From assembly GCA_034440635.1 (NCBI GenBank), contig JAOTON010001253.1:1178001-1242000 (forward strand): a stretch of 64,000 bases of DNA, in the 5' to 3' direction. This document shows, one piece after another, positions 36,126-49,191 of the stretch (positions within the stretch are counted from its first letter, which is position 1; each line of letters begins with the position of its first letter). This stretch comes from Lepas anatifera (taxonomy: Eukaryota > Arthropoda > Thecostraca > Lepadidae). A model generated the notes under the pieces. That model was not told the origin of the DNA. It saw only the letters and a list, made by a program, of their open reading frames with translations, and searched no databases. The position numbers and the translations under genes are program-made.

Positions 36126-36362
36126 CCCGATAGGGGGTGTTTGAACACCCACTCGGGTTGTTCCGGTGGCACCAAAAAACGGCGTCACAAATCGCCGCCG
36201 TTCTTGGTACACCTTATTCTACATGAATCCTGCAAGTTTTCCCAAAATTTTAAGGTCAGGTTATCTCAGGTCAGGTCATCAGTGCAGGTCATGTGACCTC
36301 ACCTCCAAAAACGTTAATGGTAGCATAAGTAAGAACAAGGTCAGTCTATCCAATGGAAACTC

Positions 36363-36778
36363 ATACAGCGTGTTGTGGGAATGACTTAGGACCCTAAAAC
36401 GATGATAAAACAGAAGACAGTTAAAGCGCTAAAAGACTTGAAAGTCACCTGGCACTCCTCGCCTGACGACAGCCAAGGACCGAAACATTGCGTTTACCTC
36501 ATGACATGTTTATTTCTTTATATTTACCTTGTCTTAGCCTTTTTGGCTTTTTAGGGTTTAGCCGTTTTAGTTTCTGGACTTTGGATGTTTTGGCTGCTTC
36601 TGTCCTATGATTTCAGATTTTAGCTTGTTTGCTCTTTTTCGCCGACGGGTGGGCTTAAAGTATTTTAGAGCTTTTATTGTCTTCTATTTAATCATCTTTT
36701 TAGGGTCCTTAGCCATTCCCACAACACCCTGCGATTTGAGGCACCCTATCTACAGCAGGGCTTCAGAGAACTTATGGA
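36363..36778. repeat. Foldback copy of the 277-bp element
   Basis: GTGTTGTGGGAATGACTTAG at 36369 is mirrored by the reverse-complement sequence ending near 36735, and the minus strand at 36775 starts TAAGTTCTCTGAAG like the insert at 10587. Between them CCTGACGACAGCC and GGACCGAAACATTG appear once. A partial head copy is therefore placed in inverse orientation to a full copy. The plus-strand open frame 36607-36849 lies within it and is not credible. Confidence 0.7.
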
Positions 36779-37548
36779 ACTCATACCACATAATGGTCTC
36801 ACCAAGTGCTAAAAAATATACTCCGGTACTTCTTATATCGATGACCTAGGGTCAGATACAGACCATGGGCTCTCCATTGGAAATGCATGGGGAAAACAGG
36901 AATGGGGCTGTATTTGTGTACATTCAGCTGAGAATACCTTCATATTCTCAAAATCGTAGTATCTTGGGCCCCTTTCCAGGTTTTTGCTGCAATTTTTTAC
37001 CTGTGACCTCTTAGAGGTAATCTGGGCTACTTAAGCAGGCTTTCAGACTCGGGTCAATAACTTTGCAGGAATAACAATAAAGCATTTGTTTTGATACCAT
37101 TACATTTTGACTGTTATTACAAGTCGATTGATATGTACGCTAACTATGCTAGATCAGATAGTGACCTTGATCTAACCTCAGGTTAGGTCATTTTATGTTT
37201 TGACCTAGTACAGTCATGTAACACATAATTGAATCCGCCGTAGCGGGAGGAGGCGAATTGTGCCTAATAATCGCTTCTAACTGAACTCTATCAGACGTTA
37301 GCGCCCAGAAACTCCTCTCTACAATGTTAACTTCTTTGACCTGTAATGACCTCAATGTTGATCTGAACAACAAAGTGACTGATATAGTTCGTGATGAATT
37401 TGTATGAGCTATCCAGCAGCGTGGCTCGGAGGCCCACCGGGGCGCAGGTTTAAGAGTGGTTCGTCGAAATTTATTAAAATTGATATCACTGGATAGACAA
37501 TGCAACGGGTCACATAAAAATGAAACATTTGAGCGTAAGTTAGGTTTT
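36779..37548. other. Non-coding sequence, no gene recognised
   Basis: AGGTCA-type motifs occur around 37140-37200. No coding signal. Confidence 0.4.
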
Positions 37549-37562
37549 GACCTCGTGGGTAT

Positions 37563-37745
37563 AATAATAATTGTTGAGGTTTAACGACGCACCAACTGCC
37601 AGGGTCATGCAGCGTCGCCAACTCTCACCCTGTTGGAAGGGATTTTGGGGATCAGATCGACTTATTCAGAGGCTCCGCCGGGACTTGAACCCAGGACCGG
37701 TGGCTTAGAAGATAAGGGTGCTATCCACTAAGCCACCTCATCCCC
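37563..37745 (-). mobile_element. tRNA-derived SINE with 14-bp target duplication
   Basis: On the minus strand the element starts GGGGATGAGGTGGCTTAGTG (A-box TGGCTTAGTGG), has the B-box GGTTCAAGTCC and ends in a short (ATT)n-like tail. It is flanked by perfect 14-bp copies of GACCTCGTGGGTAT at 37549-37562 and 37746-37759. The head, tail and long target duplication are diagnostic of LINE-mediated SINE insertion. It is recent enough for the duplication to be unmutated. Confidence 0.9.
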
Positions 37746-37789
37746 GACCTCGTGGGTATGTGAAATATTCTTTAAGTTATTCTTTTAAA

Positions 37790-38100
37790 TACTTTTTAAT
37801 TTTTGCGGTGTGTATAAGGGTACGCTAAGCAGGGTAAGAGCTAACCAGCTCAGCGTATACACTAGCCAGTGATTGGTGAATTTTTTGTAACTCAGACTTA
37901 GCAACAGGTCACAGATGTCATCACCCAGGGTAAAACGCTCATTTGAAGTACCTTTCGTTCGGATACTCAACCACATGGCTGATGCGGAGGTCAAATTAAA
38001 GCTGATCGCTTAGTTACTCAATAATATTTACCATTATTTGTGCCTCGGATCGGAAATGACCCTTGCAACCTGACTCAATGACCCAGCTTGACATTAAATT
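37790..38100 (-). repeat. Dispersed repeat, inverted copy (others at 39900-40210 and 55845-56170, plus)
   Basis: The reverse complement contains GAGGCACAAATAATGGTA, then a TGATGACxTCTGTGACCTGTT block and CCACTGGTTAG-like sequence. The same blocks occur in the same order at the two plus-strand copies. Confidence 0.7.
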
Positions 38101-38179
38101 TCAGTAAAAAGACAAGTACGCAAATACGTATATCGTTACGGATTTCATTTGGTGGCTTGACAGTTGATGGCGCTTCGGA

Positions 38180-38645
38180 TATGTTGGGTGCAATACTTGA
38201 AGTCATACCGACCTTGCGTGATAATTATGTACTATCTTATTTAATATGTGCCATGTTCTGCGTGATTTGGTCACAGCTACGCTATTTCTTTTTTAGTCTT
38301 GCAACGCACGCCGTATGGTTATCTCAAATTTCAACTTATAAACAGGAAATTATTTACCACCAAGGCAGTAGTTACATGCTGCTCTAACACTACTGATAAC
38401 TGGAACAGCTGTAGTCGAGGAAATCATGACACGCGAAAACAACGTGTCAACGGCCTCGTTTCTCTTTATGGCCCCTGGGTGCTTGCGGCCGCGGCGAGCC
38501 CCCACCGCGCAGTTCCGGTGGTGTTCGCACTGTGGCTTCATCGTCTGTTGCGATGGAAAGATGGGTTTTTCACGTGCTGTTTCTCCTCCCCCTTCTCGTG
38601 AATCAGGGGGACGTCCCCACAAAACAAATCGGACCTTGACTTAAT
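38180..38645 (+). repeat. Dispersed repeat, copy 1 (inverted relative of 55090-55560)
   Basis: Read forward here and reverse at 55560-55090, the two copies share a segment that would encode similar peptides (blocks PTLR, ICxMF, NRK, CCSNT, WNS, SRGN) followed by a GC-rich part reading MAPGCLRPRRAP in another frame. Open frames are broken in both copies. It could be an old transposon end or duplicated gene fragment; I do not recognise the family. Confidence 0.6.
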
Positions 38646-38967
38646 TCGTTTGCTTTCTCTCCCTGTTACCTGCATGAATCATTCTACATAAATGTGTTGG
38701 TGAAATGCATCGTCGTTAGTGCTTCATAAGAAGCTATAATTCTCAGAATCTGCTTAGCAGCCCCTTCGTCATCGCCAATCCCAGATACGCCCCCCCCAGT
38801 AAAAGTTAGAAGGCGACGCCCGTGGCTTTGACTCAACCAGACACAATATTTCTGTACATGTCTCGAAAACAGCCCCGACGTGGCGCCAGAAAAATAAGTG
38901 AAATGGTGGCACGTGATTTTCAGAAAACTTATCACTTTTTGTACAAGATTCAACGCAGAGTTTTGGT

Positions 38968-39258
38968 TTGGACAACCGTCAGTGCACCCTACACCCGTTC
39001 ATTCTTTACACTCGTAAGAACCTCCAAAGTTTTTGCTTTACTTCTGATTTTCTCGTGCACAATTTAGCAGCAGTCGCAACATTTCCGTCTATACCAATTC
39101 CACACATCAGAAACTCTTATCTGGGCATCCAAAAACTATGTTACTTCTCAGATGGTTGCGTCGGACAGAATGAAAACCGGTGCAATGTTTTCATATTTCA
39201 CCATCAACCGGGTTATGGCATTATGCTTGAGTGCTACTCTTTCACCACTTCACATTAA
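38968..39258 (+). pseudogene. Possible transposase relic
   Basis: One frame reads IRNSYLGIQKLCYFSDGCVG and then QNENRCNVF. A serine-aspartate-glycine-cysteine-x-glycine-glutamine-asparagine block is, to my knowledge, a recurrent motif in DDE-type transposase-like proteins of marine invertebrates. Nothing else of such a protein is intact nearby, and the frame stops soon after. Weak, single-motif evidence. Confidence 0.3.
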
Positions 39259-39899
39259 AAAAGGCAAAATCATGGCATCAGTGGCTCTGTGAAGTTTGTC
39301 GTGTACCGCGTGGGCCTTAAACAGCAGTGAATGAACAAATATTTGGTATTGATTTTTTGGCCTACCCACAAATGGGCCTCAGGGCTAACGGGATTAAGTT
39401 TTTTTGTGACGAATGCTGCTAAAGCCACTGCAGCCAAGAAGCTAGAAAAAAACGATTCCGTGCTATCAGAATGGTAAAAGGCACTAAACATCTCACCACA
39501 TCGTTTTTCTGGACATACCAACAGCTGCTGCGTACCCTACGTCATCCTCTGACGAGCACTGTGTTCGAACAATCTGTTTTTGTAACAATTTTGACGTCTG
39601 ATATCGTATCAGGTGATGAACAAACTGTTTTTTGTTTTGTTTTGATTTTGTCTTTTATATCGTTTATCATTACCTATTTACTGCGGCAACGCATGCAACT
39701 CAAGACCAATTATGCCACAAGAAATGTTACGTCTCATCCACAAGGCTGTTGTCACGTGTTAACTATTTGATACGAACAAACTGGCGGTCAAATGAACTTT
39801 CAACTGGTAGGTGTCTCGGCCATGCTACGGTGTAATAAACAAGCACAGGTCGCTAAGTCTTGAATTAAGGTCACTCGAGGTCGGTATAAATTCGTAATG

Positions 39900-41005
39900 C
39901 TCCCTACATATCCAAAGCATCATGAACCTGACAAGTCTTAAAAGAAATCAGTAGCGACGTATTTGGGAACTTTTTACATGACGTTACAGGTCACACTAGA
40001 TCACATAGTCACGTTGCAAGGGCTGATTCAGATCCAAGGCACAAATAATGGTACAAAATCTGTGTAGGTAAACGATCAGCCTTCATTTAACATCGATATC
40101 AGCTATATTGTAGAGTATCCGCGCAAAAGCTACTTCCAATTATTGTTTTGCGCTAGGTGATGACCTCTGTGACCTGTTAATTAGTTACGAAGAAAATCAC
40201 CCACCACTGGTTAGCTTATACCCTGAAGGCCACCCCGTGAAAAATTGAAAACAGGACTTTTCAAAAATATCTTGGCCCAAAGAAAAGGTCACGAGAACAC
40301 AAGGTCAAAACCTGGTCGCAGGTCAAAGTTCTAATTTTTCATATTTTTCAAAGTTTTATCTTCTATCCAGTGATATTGATTTTAATTAATTTAGACCAAC
40401 CATTTTTAAAATACAGAACTATTATGTGTCAAGGTTTGGGTTGAGGTCAAAATTGTGATGCTCCTTTATCTCGGACCTCTTTGACCTTTCGACGTCAAAA
40501 TGGCCCAATTTTTTATTTTGTATGCAGGGTCTTGGCTATAGAAATTTGATGGAAACATAAGGGGTGATTTTGAACCCACCTGGAATATCTTCTTTCTGGA
40601 ATGATCGATGATTTACTTCAGACTGGGTAACACCATTTGACTGGATGCAGTGCGGCAAATGACATTGAAAATGCTGATATGACCTTTAGCCGTGACCTTT
40701 AACTTTAATTTTCATGTGAGGTGACCTTGATATATCATCCCGTTTATATGGCACAATGACGTCACCACTCGGTATAAAATGCAAGCAAAATAGTCGACTG
40801 AGATATTGTGACCGTCTCAAAATGAAGCTCTGACTTTGAAAGCCTGTTTTTTTACCGATTTCCGAATTTTTCACCAATCACCGTACTTTATAAATTCTCT
40901 CAAATGTGGCCGAGCATCCTGTTTACGCTACGAGAGGTTCTCCGACCACCGTGAAAAAAACAGGTGGGGGACCTCAGAGATGCCCTTCAGTACGAGTGTT
41001 GATGG
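39900..41005 (+). repeat. Composite of dispersed repeats (plus-strand copies)
   Basis: 39900-40210 matches 55845-56170 in the same orientation and 37790-38100 inverted. 40620-41005 matches 35740-36125 directly. Together the flanking copies suggest one larger repeat family with AGGTCA-rich interior (40270-40700). No coding capacity. Confidence 0.6.
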
Positions 41006-41860
41006 TTAATAGCCTAAGCATCGGGAGGCATTGCCCCATGCCCTTGTTCATAAGCCTATGGTGATATTTACCTACATCATTGGAATTGCTGCAACGACTG
41101 GTGTTTTTAGAAGTGGCGTCTGAAAAATCGGCCCGGTATGATTTTTTTAGAAATTATTGCCGAAAAAGCATAATCCCTAGAAGCTGAGCGCAAGCAGTGG
41201 CGTTGAAACGCCACTCCCCTCTACCCCGTTTCAGATTCCCCTTATATTTCTCAGAACCCTAGTCGGTGTCAGGTTAAATAGTCCATGGGCTAATGCTTTA
41301 TTGCCTGGAAGCAAAAATTGCCCTACCGATTGCCGATGGCGAATATAAAATTGCAGAATTACAAATTACATAAATATTCCCTGATCGCGTACCACCAAAT
41401 TCTCGAACGCCGAATAGCGATAGCGTGCCACCTGTTTTTCGATCGCGTGAACAGCTTTGTTATAATCTGGCATTCAATTTTTTGCAGAATCGGTCCTCTT
41501 AATAGAACAGTGGTCCCATTAATTAAAAATATGTGCCTCTTATGTTAGCTATGCATCCTCCGGAAAGGTCTTGGCTATTGCAGCCACATTACTGTCATAT
41601 CGCTGCTTGACATCTCCTTGGCGATAATATTCGTTAAATGGGCAAATCTTACGTAAAGTAATCTCCAAGCCTTCGTGGCTGTGACATATATTTATATCCT
41701 GTCCTTGTTTAGCACTGTCAAATTTCTACATCAACTTTCTATTTGTTCTTAAAAACTGTTTATTTTCCCTGTTCACGAGCAGAAGGATGTCTCGATTACT
41801 GATGTAATTGGCTGAAGATAGTGGCGTCAAAATCAGAGCAACTGGCCGTTTGTAGTGACC
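41006..41860. other. 3' flank of the ionotropic receptor gene
   Basis: A/T-rich sequence downstream (minus strand) of the receptor stop codon. No further exon needed, since the frame closes with a normal-length C-terminal tail. No clear polyadenylation signal chosen. Confidence 0.4.
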
Positions 41861-43855
41861 TTACCTAGGGCTAGTTTTCGGGTCTATGGTATTGCTTCTT
41901 TCAGCTGCAGCACGTTTGCCGAGTGTCGTCTGTCTGATCTTCCTGCCGTGGTACACCATTTCACTAACAAGTAGTATGGCTGCCAGGCCGTGGCCAAGGA
42001 GTAGGAGCAGGAGTGGGCCAGTGATATGATCCAGCCCCAGAGGCTTGATGTCGAAGCGGCTGCCACAGCCGGCAGAGCGACGCCGACAGGCGCTGCGCTT
42101 CATACTCAAACCGATTTCGTTAGCCTGCCGAAGAGCCATATAAGTATTCGCAATGGCACATGTTGACAGTCGGCTTGTCCATAAGCTGTAAGAACTGATC
42201 AACGGGTGATTCTTGGAGAAGATTCGTCCAGCGAGAAACTGTATCAGCCCCTCTTCGCCAATGTTCAAGTCTTCCATGGTAATGGCACCGTCCGACTGAT
42301 TCATTAGTGTAAGAGCGCTACCAAAGAGACCTCGTCTATCTCGGCTGATAGCCAGCCGTTGGTCCACCATATTTAGTATGGTGTCCTTAAAATCGCGCAA
42401 CTCAAACGTTTTTGCTAGTTCGGCGACGTACCTATTTCTGCTGCCGCTGAACAGCCTCCTATAGTTTGTGAATGGCACACTAATCCGATAATCCTGCTCC
42501 ACGAGTTCACGTGGTGAGCGCGGGAAGGATATTTCCGGCATGGTCAGAACACCGATCAAATCGCTGAGATACGCCGTAGTCAAAACCAGGCTCATGATGA
42601 CCCAGAGGCCTACGAAAACCCGATAAGAAAGGCGCACCTTTCCGAACGCCGGAGTGCTCTGACCCAGCAACAGCGCAAAACTCTCCGTGAACCCGTGGGC
42701 GAACGGCACACCTTTGCATCATTGATGACATGATGAGACCAAAGAGAGGAAGCGCCACAAGTACCCCTAGCCACACGCGCCATGAGAAGAGACGCACTAG
42801 CGAAGTGCTATCGGAGCGGAATCGTTTCACGGTGAGAAAATAGATGCTTTGGAGGGACCGGGTATCCATCAGGGTCACAGGCATGCGCATAATGGGATAT
42901 GGGAAAAACCCGAATGGCCAAATAATATCTGCATTGCCGTCCATAAACATCTGCAGAGCTTGGCGCACTGTCACGAAGAAGTAAGTCATATTCATAACCC
43001 GAGGAGATGGCTTATAATACCCAGCGTCCAAGTAAATCGGAGTAACGTTTACTGCCCTGTAGTAGGCCGCCTCGGTGTATTCAACCAAGCTGGTAGAGAA
43101 TGTAGTGATAGGAGATTCGAATATCACTCGATCACATATAGTTGAGTTATCACGAGAGCGTACACACACAGTCTGATTTCCGGCGGGTTTGGCGTACGCC
43201 ACACGGAGCTCCGTTCCATCCGTAACAAAGCCAAAAAACGAGTCATTGTGCTGTGACGTTCGGCGATCCAGCAATGTAACCTCATCACCATCCCATGTTC
43301 CAAGCGTGAATACGCCAGCGCGTCCATAGATAACCCTCCGAAGGTTGTTAGTGCCCTCGTCCAGACACACAACGTCTGGCACACGCTCGAAGATTCGCTG
43401 GCCCAGCGTGGCTTTGCAATTCCATCCTTTTCCTAAAAGCATAGCCGGGTTTTTTGCCCAGTGTATGAGCGACCTGGCGGCGGGTGCAAACTTACACCCT
43501 ACACCCCTAAGAAGAACATGCACGGAGGTCTCCACGGCACGGAGCAGGTCTCTTGGGAACATCCTACTGCAGTCCGTGCAGGTCCGCAGACGGAGTGAGT
43601 GAGGCCAAGTGGAGAGGGCTTCAGAGAGGTCGCCCACGCTGCCACAGATGGTCAGACGCAGTTCACCCGGCGCCATGATACCATGCCTGGAAAGGTGGTG
43701 CGCCACATACAGCGATGGTTCATCATCGTTGCCCCCGTTTCCGAAGTCAAACAGAAACTGCTGTGTGACAGCTGACCTGGCTGAGGAGTTGTGAGTGGCT
43801 TGATCAAGCTGGTGGCCTCTTCTAGTTGCAGCGTACGCTTGACTCTCCGTAGATT
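41861..43855 (-). CDS. Ionotropic receptor (iGluR-like), main exon, frameshifted once
   Basis: Variant ionotropic glutamate receptors (IRs) are ligand-gated cation channels of arthropod and other protostome chemosensory cells. Going down the minus strand, a ligand-binding lobe with four N-glycosylation sequons (NQT, NST, NVT, NMT) precedes a first membrane segment VWLGVLVALPLFGLIMSS (about 42776-42717). A pore region HGFTESFALLLGQSTP follows, then a helix ending LTTAYLSDLIGVLT (the position of the iGluR SYTANLAAFLT motif), a second lobe and a last membrane segment ITGPLLLLLLGHGLAAILLV. The frame changes by one base between 42717 and 42709, immediately after the first membrane segment. This means either a pseudogene or an assembly error, as everything else is intact. 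The open frame extends back to 43855, right at an AG. About 665 codons plus exon 1 gives normal IR length. A divergent IR is likely, as no co-receptor features are evident. Confidence 0.85.
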
Positions 43856-43860
43856 CTTGT

Positions 43861-44134
43861 CAGAGCCGCATGACGAAATCCATGGAGCGAAGCGCATTGA
43901 GATTTCTCAAGAGGCTCTATTCTGGCCGCTTTACCGGTCTCGTCGTGGTCTGTCAGAAGCCGGTGACGAACGAAGTAAGAAACGGCTTCTATTCTGACAG
44001 TTTTTCCGGTCTCGTCGTGGTTGTCTGTTGTTGTCGTGGTTGTCTGTTGTCAGAAGCCGGTGACGAACGAAGTGAGAAACGGCTTCTATACTGACAGTTT
44101 TTTGTTCTCTGTTGTCCGTAGTAGTAGTTGTTGT
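43861..44134 (+). repeat. Hairpin-unit array at the 5' end of cluster 3
   Basis: One Y-type unit beginning CAGAGCCGCATGACGAAATC, one X/Z-type unit, one X-type unit (with TTTTTTGTTCTCTG), then (GTA)n. The array starts immediately after the receptor sequence ATTCTTGT. Confidence 0.9.
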
Positions 44135-46651
44135 CTGTTCTGAGGACTGGTTTCAGATACTTGAAACTTGCAGGGATGAAAGGCAGGAACCCATAAAAAA
44201 TCCCGACGGCTGCAGATTTTCGAATTTTGCAAAAACGTTTCCAAAATTTTGGATTATATTTTTCAAAACTTTAATTTTTCTATTTTTCAATTTTTAGTCT
44301 ACAGCTCTCAAACTTACACTCTTTTACACACAATCAATTACCAGTTGTTGCTCAAAGTTTGAAGCAAAAAATCCAAATTTGTACTTCCAAAATGATTTTT
44401 TGAAACTTTTACCTCCAACTTGTAAGGAAATGCATTACCAAAGTTATAAGTTCGAAATATCTGAAGATATGATGCTAGGTGTTCCAAACTGGATTTTTAC
44501 AGACAGAATAGACTGTGCATTACTGCATAGACACTAAACTGAACCAAAAGCATAATTTTGAAGGTCAGTTTTGGCCCTTTTTCCAAAACATTGCAATTAT
44601 GGCCTAAAACTTTAAAACCATATAACTTTAAAAATTCTGGACATTTTTGAGTGCAGTTTTCTTTGTTGAGATGGGTATTGTCATTACAACAACATATTCT
44701 AAACTCAAATTTCTGAGTTAATGGGAAATATTTTTCTGCAAAAATACAATATTTTTTTGTTTTTTTGGAATTTATGACTATATATTTCCAAATTTTCTTT
44801 TCGAAATTGGTACCAAAAAAAGCCCGGCTCAAGTTCTACAACCGTCTGCCTGACCATACCCGCGCGTCTCCCATAGGTTTTGAGCTATATGATGACAAAG
44901 ACTGAATTTGATGCGGTTTTCATAGATTGTCATAGATTCATCACGTGATAAAGTGCCTTTATACTCAACTGAGATATATGGCTCTCTCTATACTTGTAGT
45001 ATGGGAAATTATGAGCTCTGCCGTTTTTGTTTCATGACGCTCAGACGACTAGTCCGCCACTGAGGGGCAAAATACTTCGGTCCCGTTTTTTTCGCAGGAG
45101 TCGTGACGTCATTCTGCCCTTCTTGCATGGACCTTCTGTGCTGCGGCAGTGGGCTGCAGGCGGTAAATGCGTGCAAGAAAGGCATAACATTTTTATCCGA
45201 GTGCATACAGCGGGTGGCTAGCCGGTCGGGGCGGACGGGAACCTAACTAGAAGGCAGTGGGTGCCGAGGCGTGTTTAGAGATCCGAGGAAGTGAGCAGTG
45301 ATGCCCTCAGGTATCTAGGGAACGGTAGCAGGGTCCAGAGGCGTGCTGGGATAGCTCATGGGAAACATTTCGGACGGGGGAGCAGTGAGGATGGGGGGCT
45401 GGTACGGGACTGGAGCCTTCCCCGCCATTGCCTCGGAACAGCTTCTGTGTTTGTATTAACCATAGATATTCTGACATTGGGGGGGGGGGGAACTTCAGCC
45501 CCTAGCTCCGCCCATTGTATCTACCACCATTTGAATAGCCACCATGGATGTATATAAGCATATGAAAGATTGAAGATTTCGTTGCACTCCGTACCAAATT
45601 ACCGAACAATATCAATGAGAGGCAATCGACCATGCAGATTTCGAATGTGGTATTCAGGTCAACAAAAGGTCACTGCGCATGCGCACTGGAACTAATGGTA
45701 ACAGAGGCTATCTCGGCAACCTACGGGTCGATTTTCTTGAAATTTTGTGAACAGAAGAATATCACGAAATGTAAGTCAAAATTGTCATTGAAGCTGCACT
45801 GCTCTGCGCATGCGCAGCAGAAATTATGAAAATAAGCCTGAAAGGCGAGGGTATTTCAGAGGAGGACCTGAACAGAGGGAAAGCCAGCGTGCTTAAAGTT
45901 AGAATGAATGTTTTGTCACCCTTGGTAACAACAAAGTTCAGTGCGCATGCGCATTAGAACTTATGGTCATGGAGGCTATCTCGGGAGCCAATAGACCGAT
46001 TTCGCTCAAATTTTTGCGAGTAAAAGCAGAATAGCATCTGCTAATCCTAATTGATGGCATTATGACGCTGCACTATTATGCGCATGTGCAGTAGAAATTC
46101 TAAGGAATAATAGGCTCTAAGGGATCATTTAGACCAGGAGACAAACAAACGGCATATTAACATGCTTCAGTCAACTATAACGGTATCTTTGCTCTCATTC
46201 AATGCATACGTTACTGTGCATGCGGACTGGGAGTAGGGTAACCGAAGCTAACTCGTTAACAAATTGGCTGAATTGGGTGAAAATCTGCAGGTATAGGTGA
46301 AATACGGTCGGCAAACCCATCATATTTTATAATGTATCTCCTTTCTTCTGGTCATGCCCAGTCTTTACTTAAGAAAACAACCATTATACGTGTGGTTATC
46401 TATGTGATGACATGAACAGAGGGCAAACGTGACGCAGTGTGCAGAGACATGCTAATGTAGCAAAACAAGGGCTTACACAGGGGATTGAATGGAGCCATAA
46501 CGAGAACACAAAACCTAAAACTCCAACATTGCGTTGTTGTAAGTATCAAACTGCTGAAAACACTCGCCTGTCAATCGAACTGTTTGGCTAACGTACATTG
46601 TCACCGGCTTCTCCTGCGCCGGAGCGGCACCTGCCGAGGCCGCAGGCCGAG
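44135..46651 (+). mobile_element. Element X, copy 4 (subfamily a)
   Basis: Complete X, closest to copies 1 and 2. The 3' hairpin ends near 46645 and is followed by GTAGTAGTTGTTGTCTG and directly by another X head, with no 5' hairpin unit between. Confidence 0.87.
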
Positions 46652-46661
46652 GTAGTAGTTG

Positions 46662-49179
46662 TTGTCTGTTCTGAGAACTGGTATCAGATACTTGAAACTT
46701 GCAGGGATGAAAGGCAGGAACCCATAAAAAATCTCCACGGCTGCAGATTTTCGAATTTTGCAAAAACCTTTCCAAAATTCTGGATTATATTTTTCTAAAC
46801 TTTTATTTTTTTATTTTCCTATTTTTAGTCTACAACTCTCAAACTTACACTCTTTTAAACACAATCAATTACCAGTTGTTAATCAAAGTTTTAAGTAAAA
46901 AATCCAAATTTGTACTTCCAAAATGATTTTTTGAAACTTTTACCTCCAACTTGTAGTGAAATTCATTAACAAAGTTATAAGTTCGAAATATCTGAAGATA
47001 TGATGCTAGGTGTTCCAAACTGGATTTTTACAGACAGAATGGACTGTGCATTACTGCATAGACACTAAACTGAACCAAAAGCATAATTTTGAAGGTCAGT
47101 TTTGGCCCTTTTTCCAAAACATTGCAATTATGGCCTAAAACTTTAAATCCGTATAACTTTCAAAATTTTTGACATTTTTGAACGCAGTTTTCTTTGTTGA
47201 GATGGGTATTGTCATTGCAACAACATATTCTAAACTCAAATTTCTGAGTTAATGGGAAATATTTTTCTACAAAAAATACAATATTTTTTGTTTTTTTGGG
47301 AATTTATGACTATATATTTCCAAATTTTCTTTTCGAAATTGGTACCAAAAAACAGCCCGGCTCAAGTTCTACAACCGTGTGCCTGACCATACCCGCGCGT
47401 CTCCCATAGGTTTTGAGCTATATGATGATAAAGACTGAATTTGATGCGGTTTTCATAGGTTGTAATAGATTCATCACGTGATAAAGTGCCTTTATACTCA
47501 ACTGAGATATATGGCTCTCTTTAAATTTGTAGTATGGGAAATTATGAGATCTGCCGTTTTTGTTTCATGACGCTCCGACGACTAGTTCGCCACTGAGGGG
47601 CAAAATACTTCGGTCTTGTTTTTCCCGCAGCAGTAGTGACGTCATTCTGCCCTTCTTGCATGGACCTTCTGTGCTGCGGCAGTAAGCTGCAGCCGGTAAA
47701 TGCGTGCAAGAAAGGCATAACATTTCTATCCGAGTGTATACAGCGGGTGGCTAGCCGGTCGGGCCGGACGGGAACCTGACTAGAGGGCAGAGGGTGCCGA
47801 GGCGTGTTTAGAGATCCGAGGAAGTGAGCAGTGATGCCCTCAGGCATCTAGGGAACGGTAGCAGGGTCCAGAGGCGTGCTGAGATAGCTCATGGGAGACA
47901 TTTCGGACGGGGGAGCAGTGAGGATGGGGGCTGGTACGGGACTGGAGCCTTCCCCGCCATTGACTCGGAACAGCTTCTGTGTTTGTATTAACCATAGATA
48001 TTCTGACATTGGGGGGGAGTTCAGCCCCTAGCTCCGCCCATTGTATCAACCACCATTTGAATAGCCACCATGTATGTATATTAGCATATGAAAGATTGAA
48101 GATTTCGTTGCACTCAGTACCAAATTACCGAAAAATATCAATGAGAGGCAATCGACCATGCAGATTTCGAATGTGGTATTCAGGTCAACAAAAGGTCACT
48201 GCGCATGCGCACTGGATTTAATGGTAACAGAGGCTATCTAGGCAACCTACGGGTCGATTTTTTGGAAATTTTGTGAACAAAAGAATAGCACGAAATACAA
48301 GTCAAAAATGTCATTGAAGCTGCACTGCTCTGCGCATGCGCAGAAGAAATTATGAAAATAAGCCCGAAAGGCTAGGATATTTCAGAGGAGGATCTGAACA
48401 GAGGGAAAGCCAACGTGCTTAAAGTTAGCATGAATGTTTTGTCACCCTTGGTAACAACAAAAGTCAGTGCGCATGCGCATTAGAACTCATGGTCATGGAG
48501 GCTATCTCGGGAGCCAATAGACCGATTTCGCTCAAACTTTTGCGAGTAAAAGCAGAATATCATCTGCTAATCCTAATTGATGGCATTTTGACGCTGCACT
48601 ATTATGCGCATGTGCAGTAGGAATTCTAGGGAATAATAGGCTATAAGGGATCATTAAGACCAGGAGACAAACAAACGGCATATTGACATGCTTCAGTAAA
48701 CTATAACGGTATCTTTGCTCTTAAGCACTGCAGACGTTACTGCGCATGCGGACTGGGAGTAGGGTAACCGAAGCTAACTCGTTAACAAATTGGCTGAATT
48801 GGGTGAAAATCTGCAGGTATAGGTGAAATACGGTCGGCAATCCCATCATATTTTATAATGTATCTCCTTTCTTCTGGTCATGCCCAGTCTTTACTTAACA
48901 AAACAACCATTATACGTGTGTTTATTTATTTGATGACATGAACAGAGGGCAAACGTGGCGCAGTGTGCAGAGACATGCTAATTTAGGAAAACATGGGCTT
49001 ACAAAGGGGATTGAATGGAGTCATAACGAGAACACAAGACCTAAAGTCCGAAAATTGTGTTGGTATAAGTATCATACTGCTGAAAACACTCGCCTGTCAA
49101 TCGAACTGTTTGCCTAACGTACATTGTCACCGGCTTCTCCTGCGCCGGAGCGGCACCTGCCGAGGCCGCAGGCCGAGGT
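46662..49179 (+). mobile_element. Element X, copy 5 (subfamily b)
   Basis: Complete X sharing the variants of copy 3 rather than those of its tandem neighbour copy 4. The 3' end leads through a GTT run to a Z head. Confidence 0.87.
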
Positions 49180-49191
49180 TGTTGTTGTTGT

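Noticed and set aside
42849..43145. Plus-strand frames inside the receptor region
   Set aside because: Shadows of the minus-strand ionotropic receptor.
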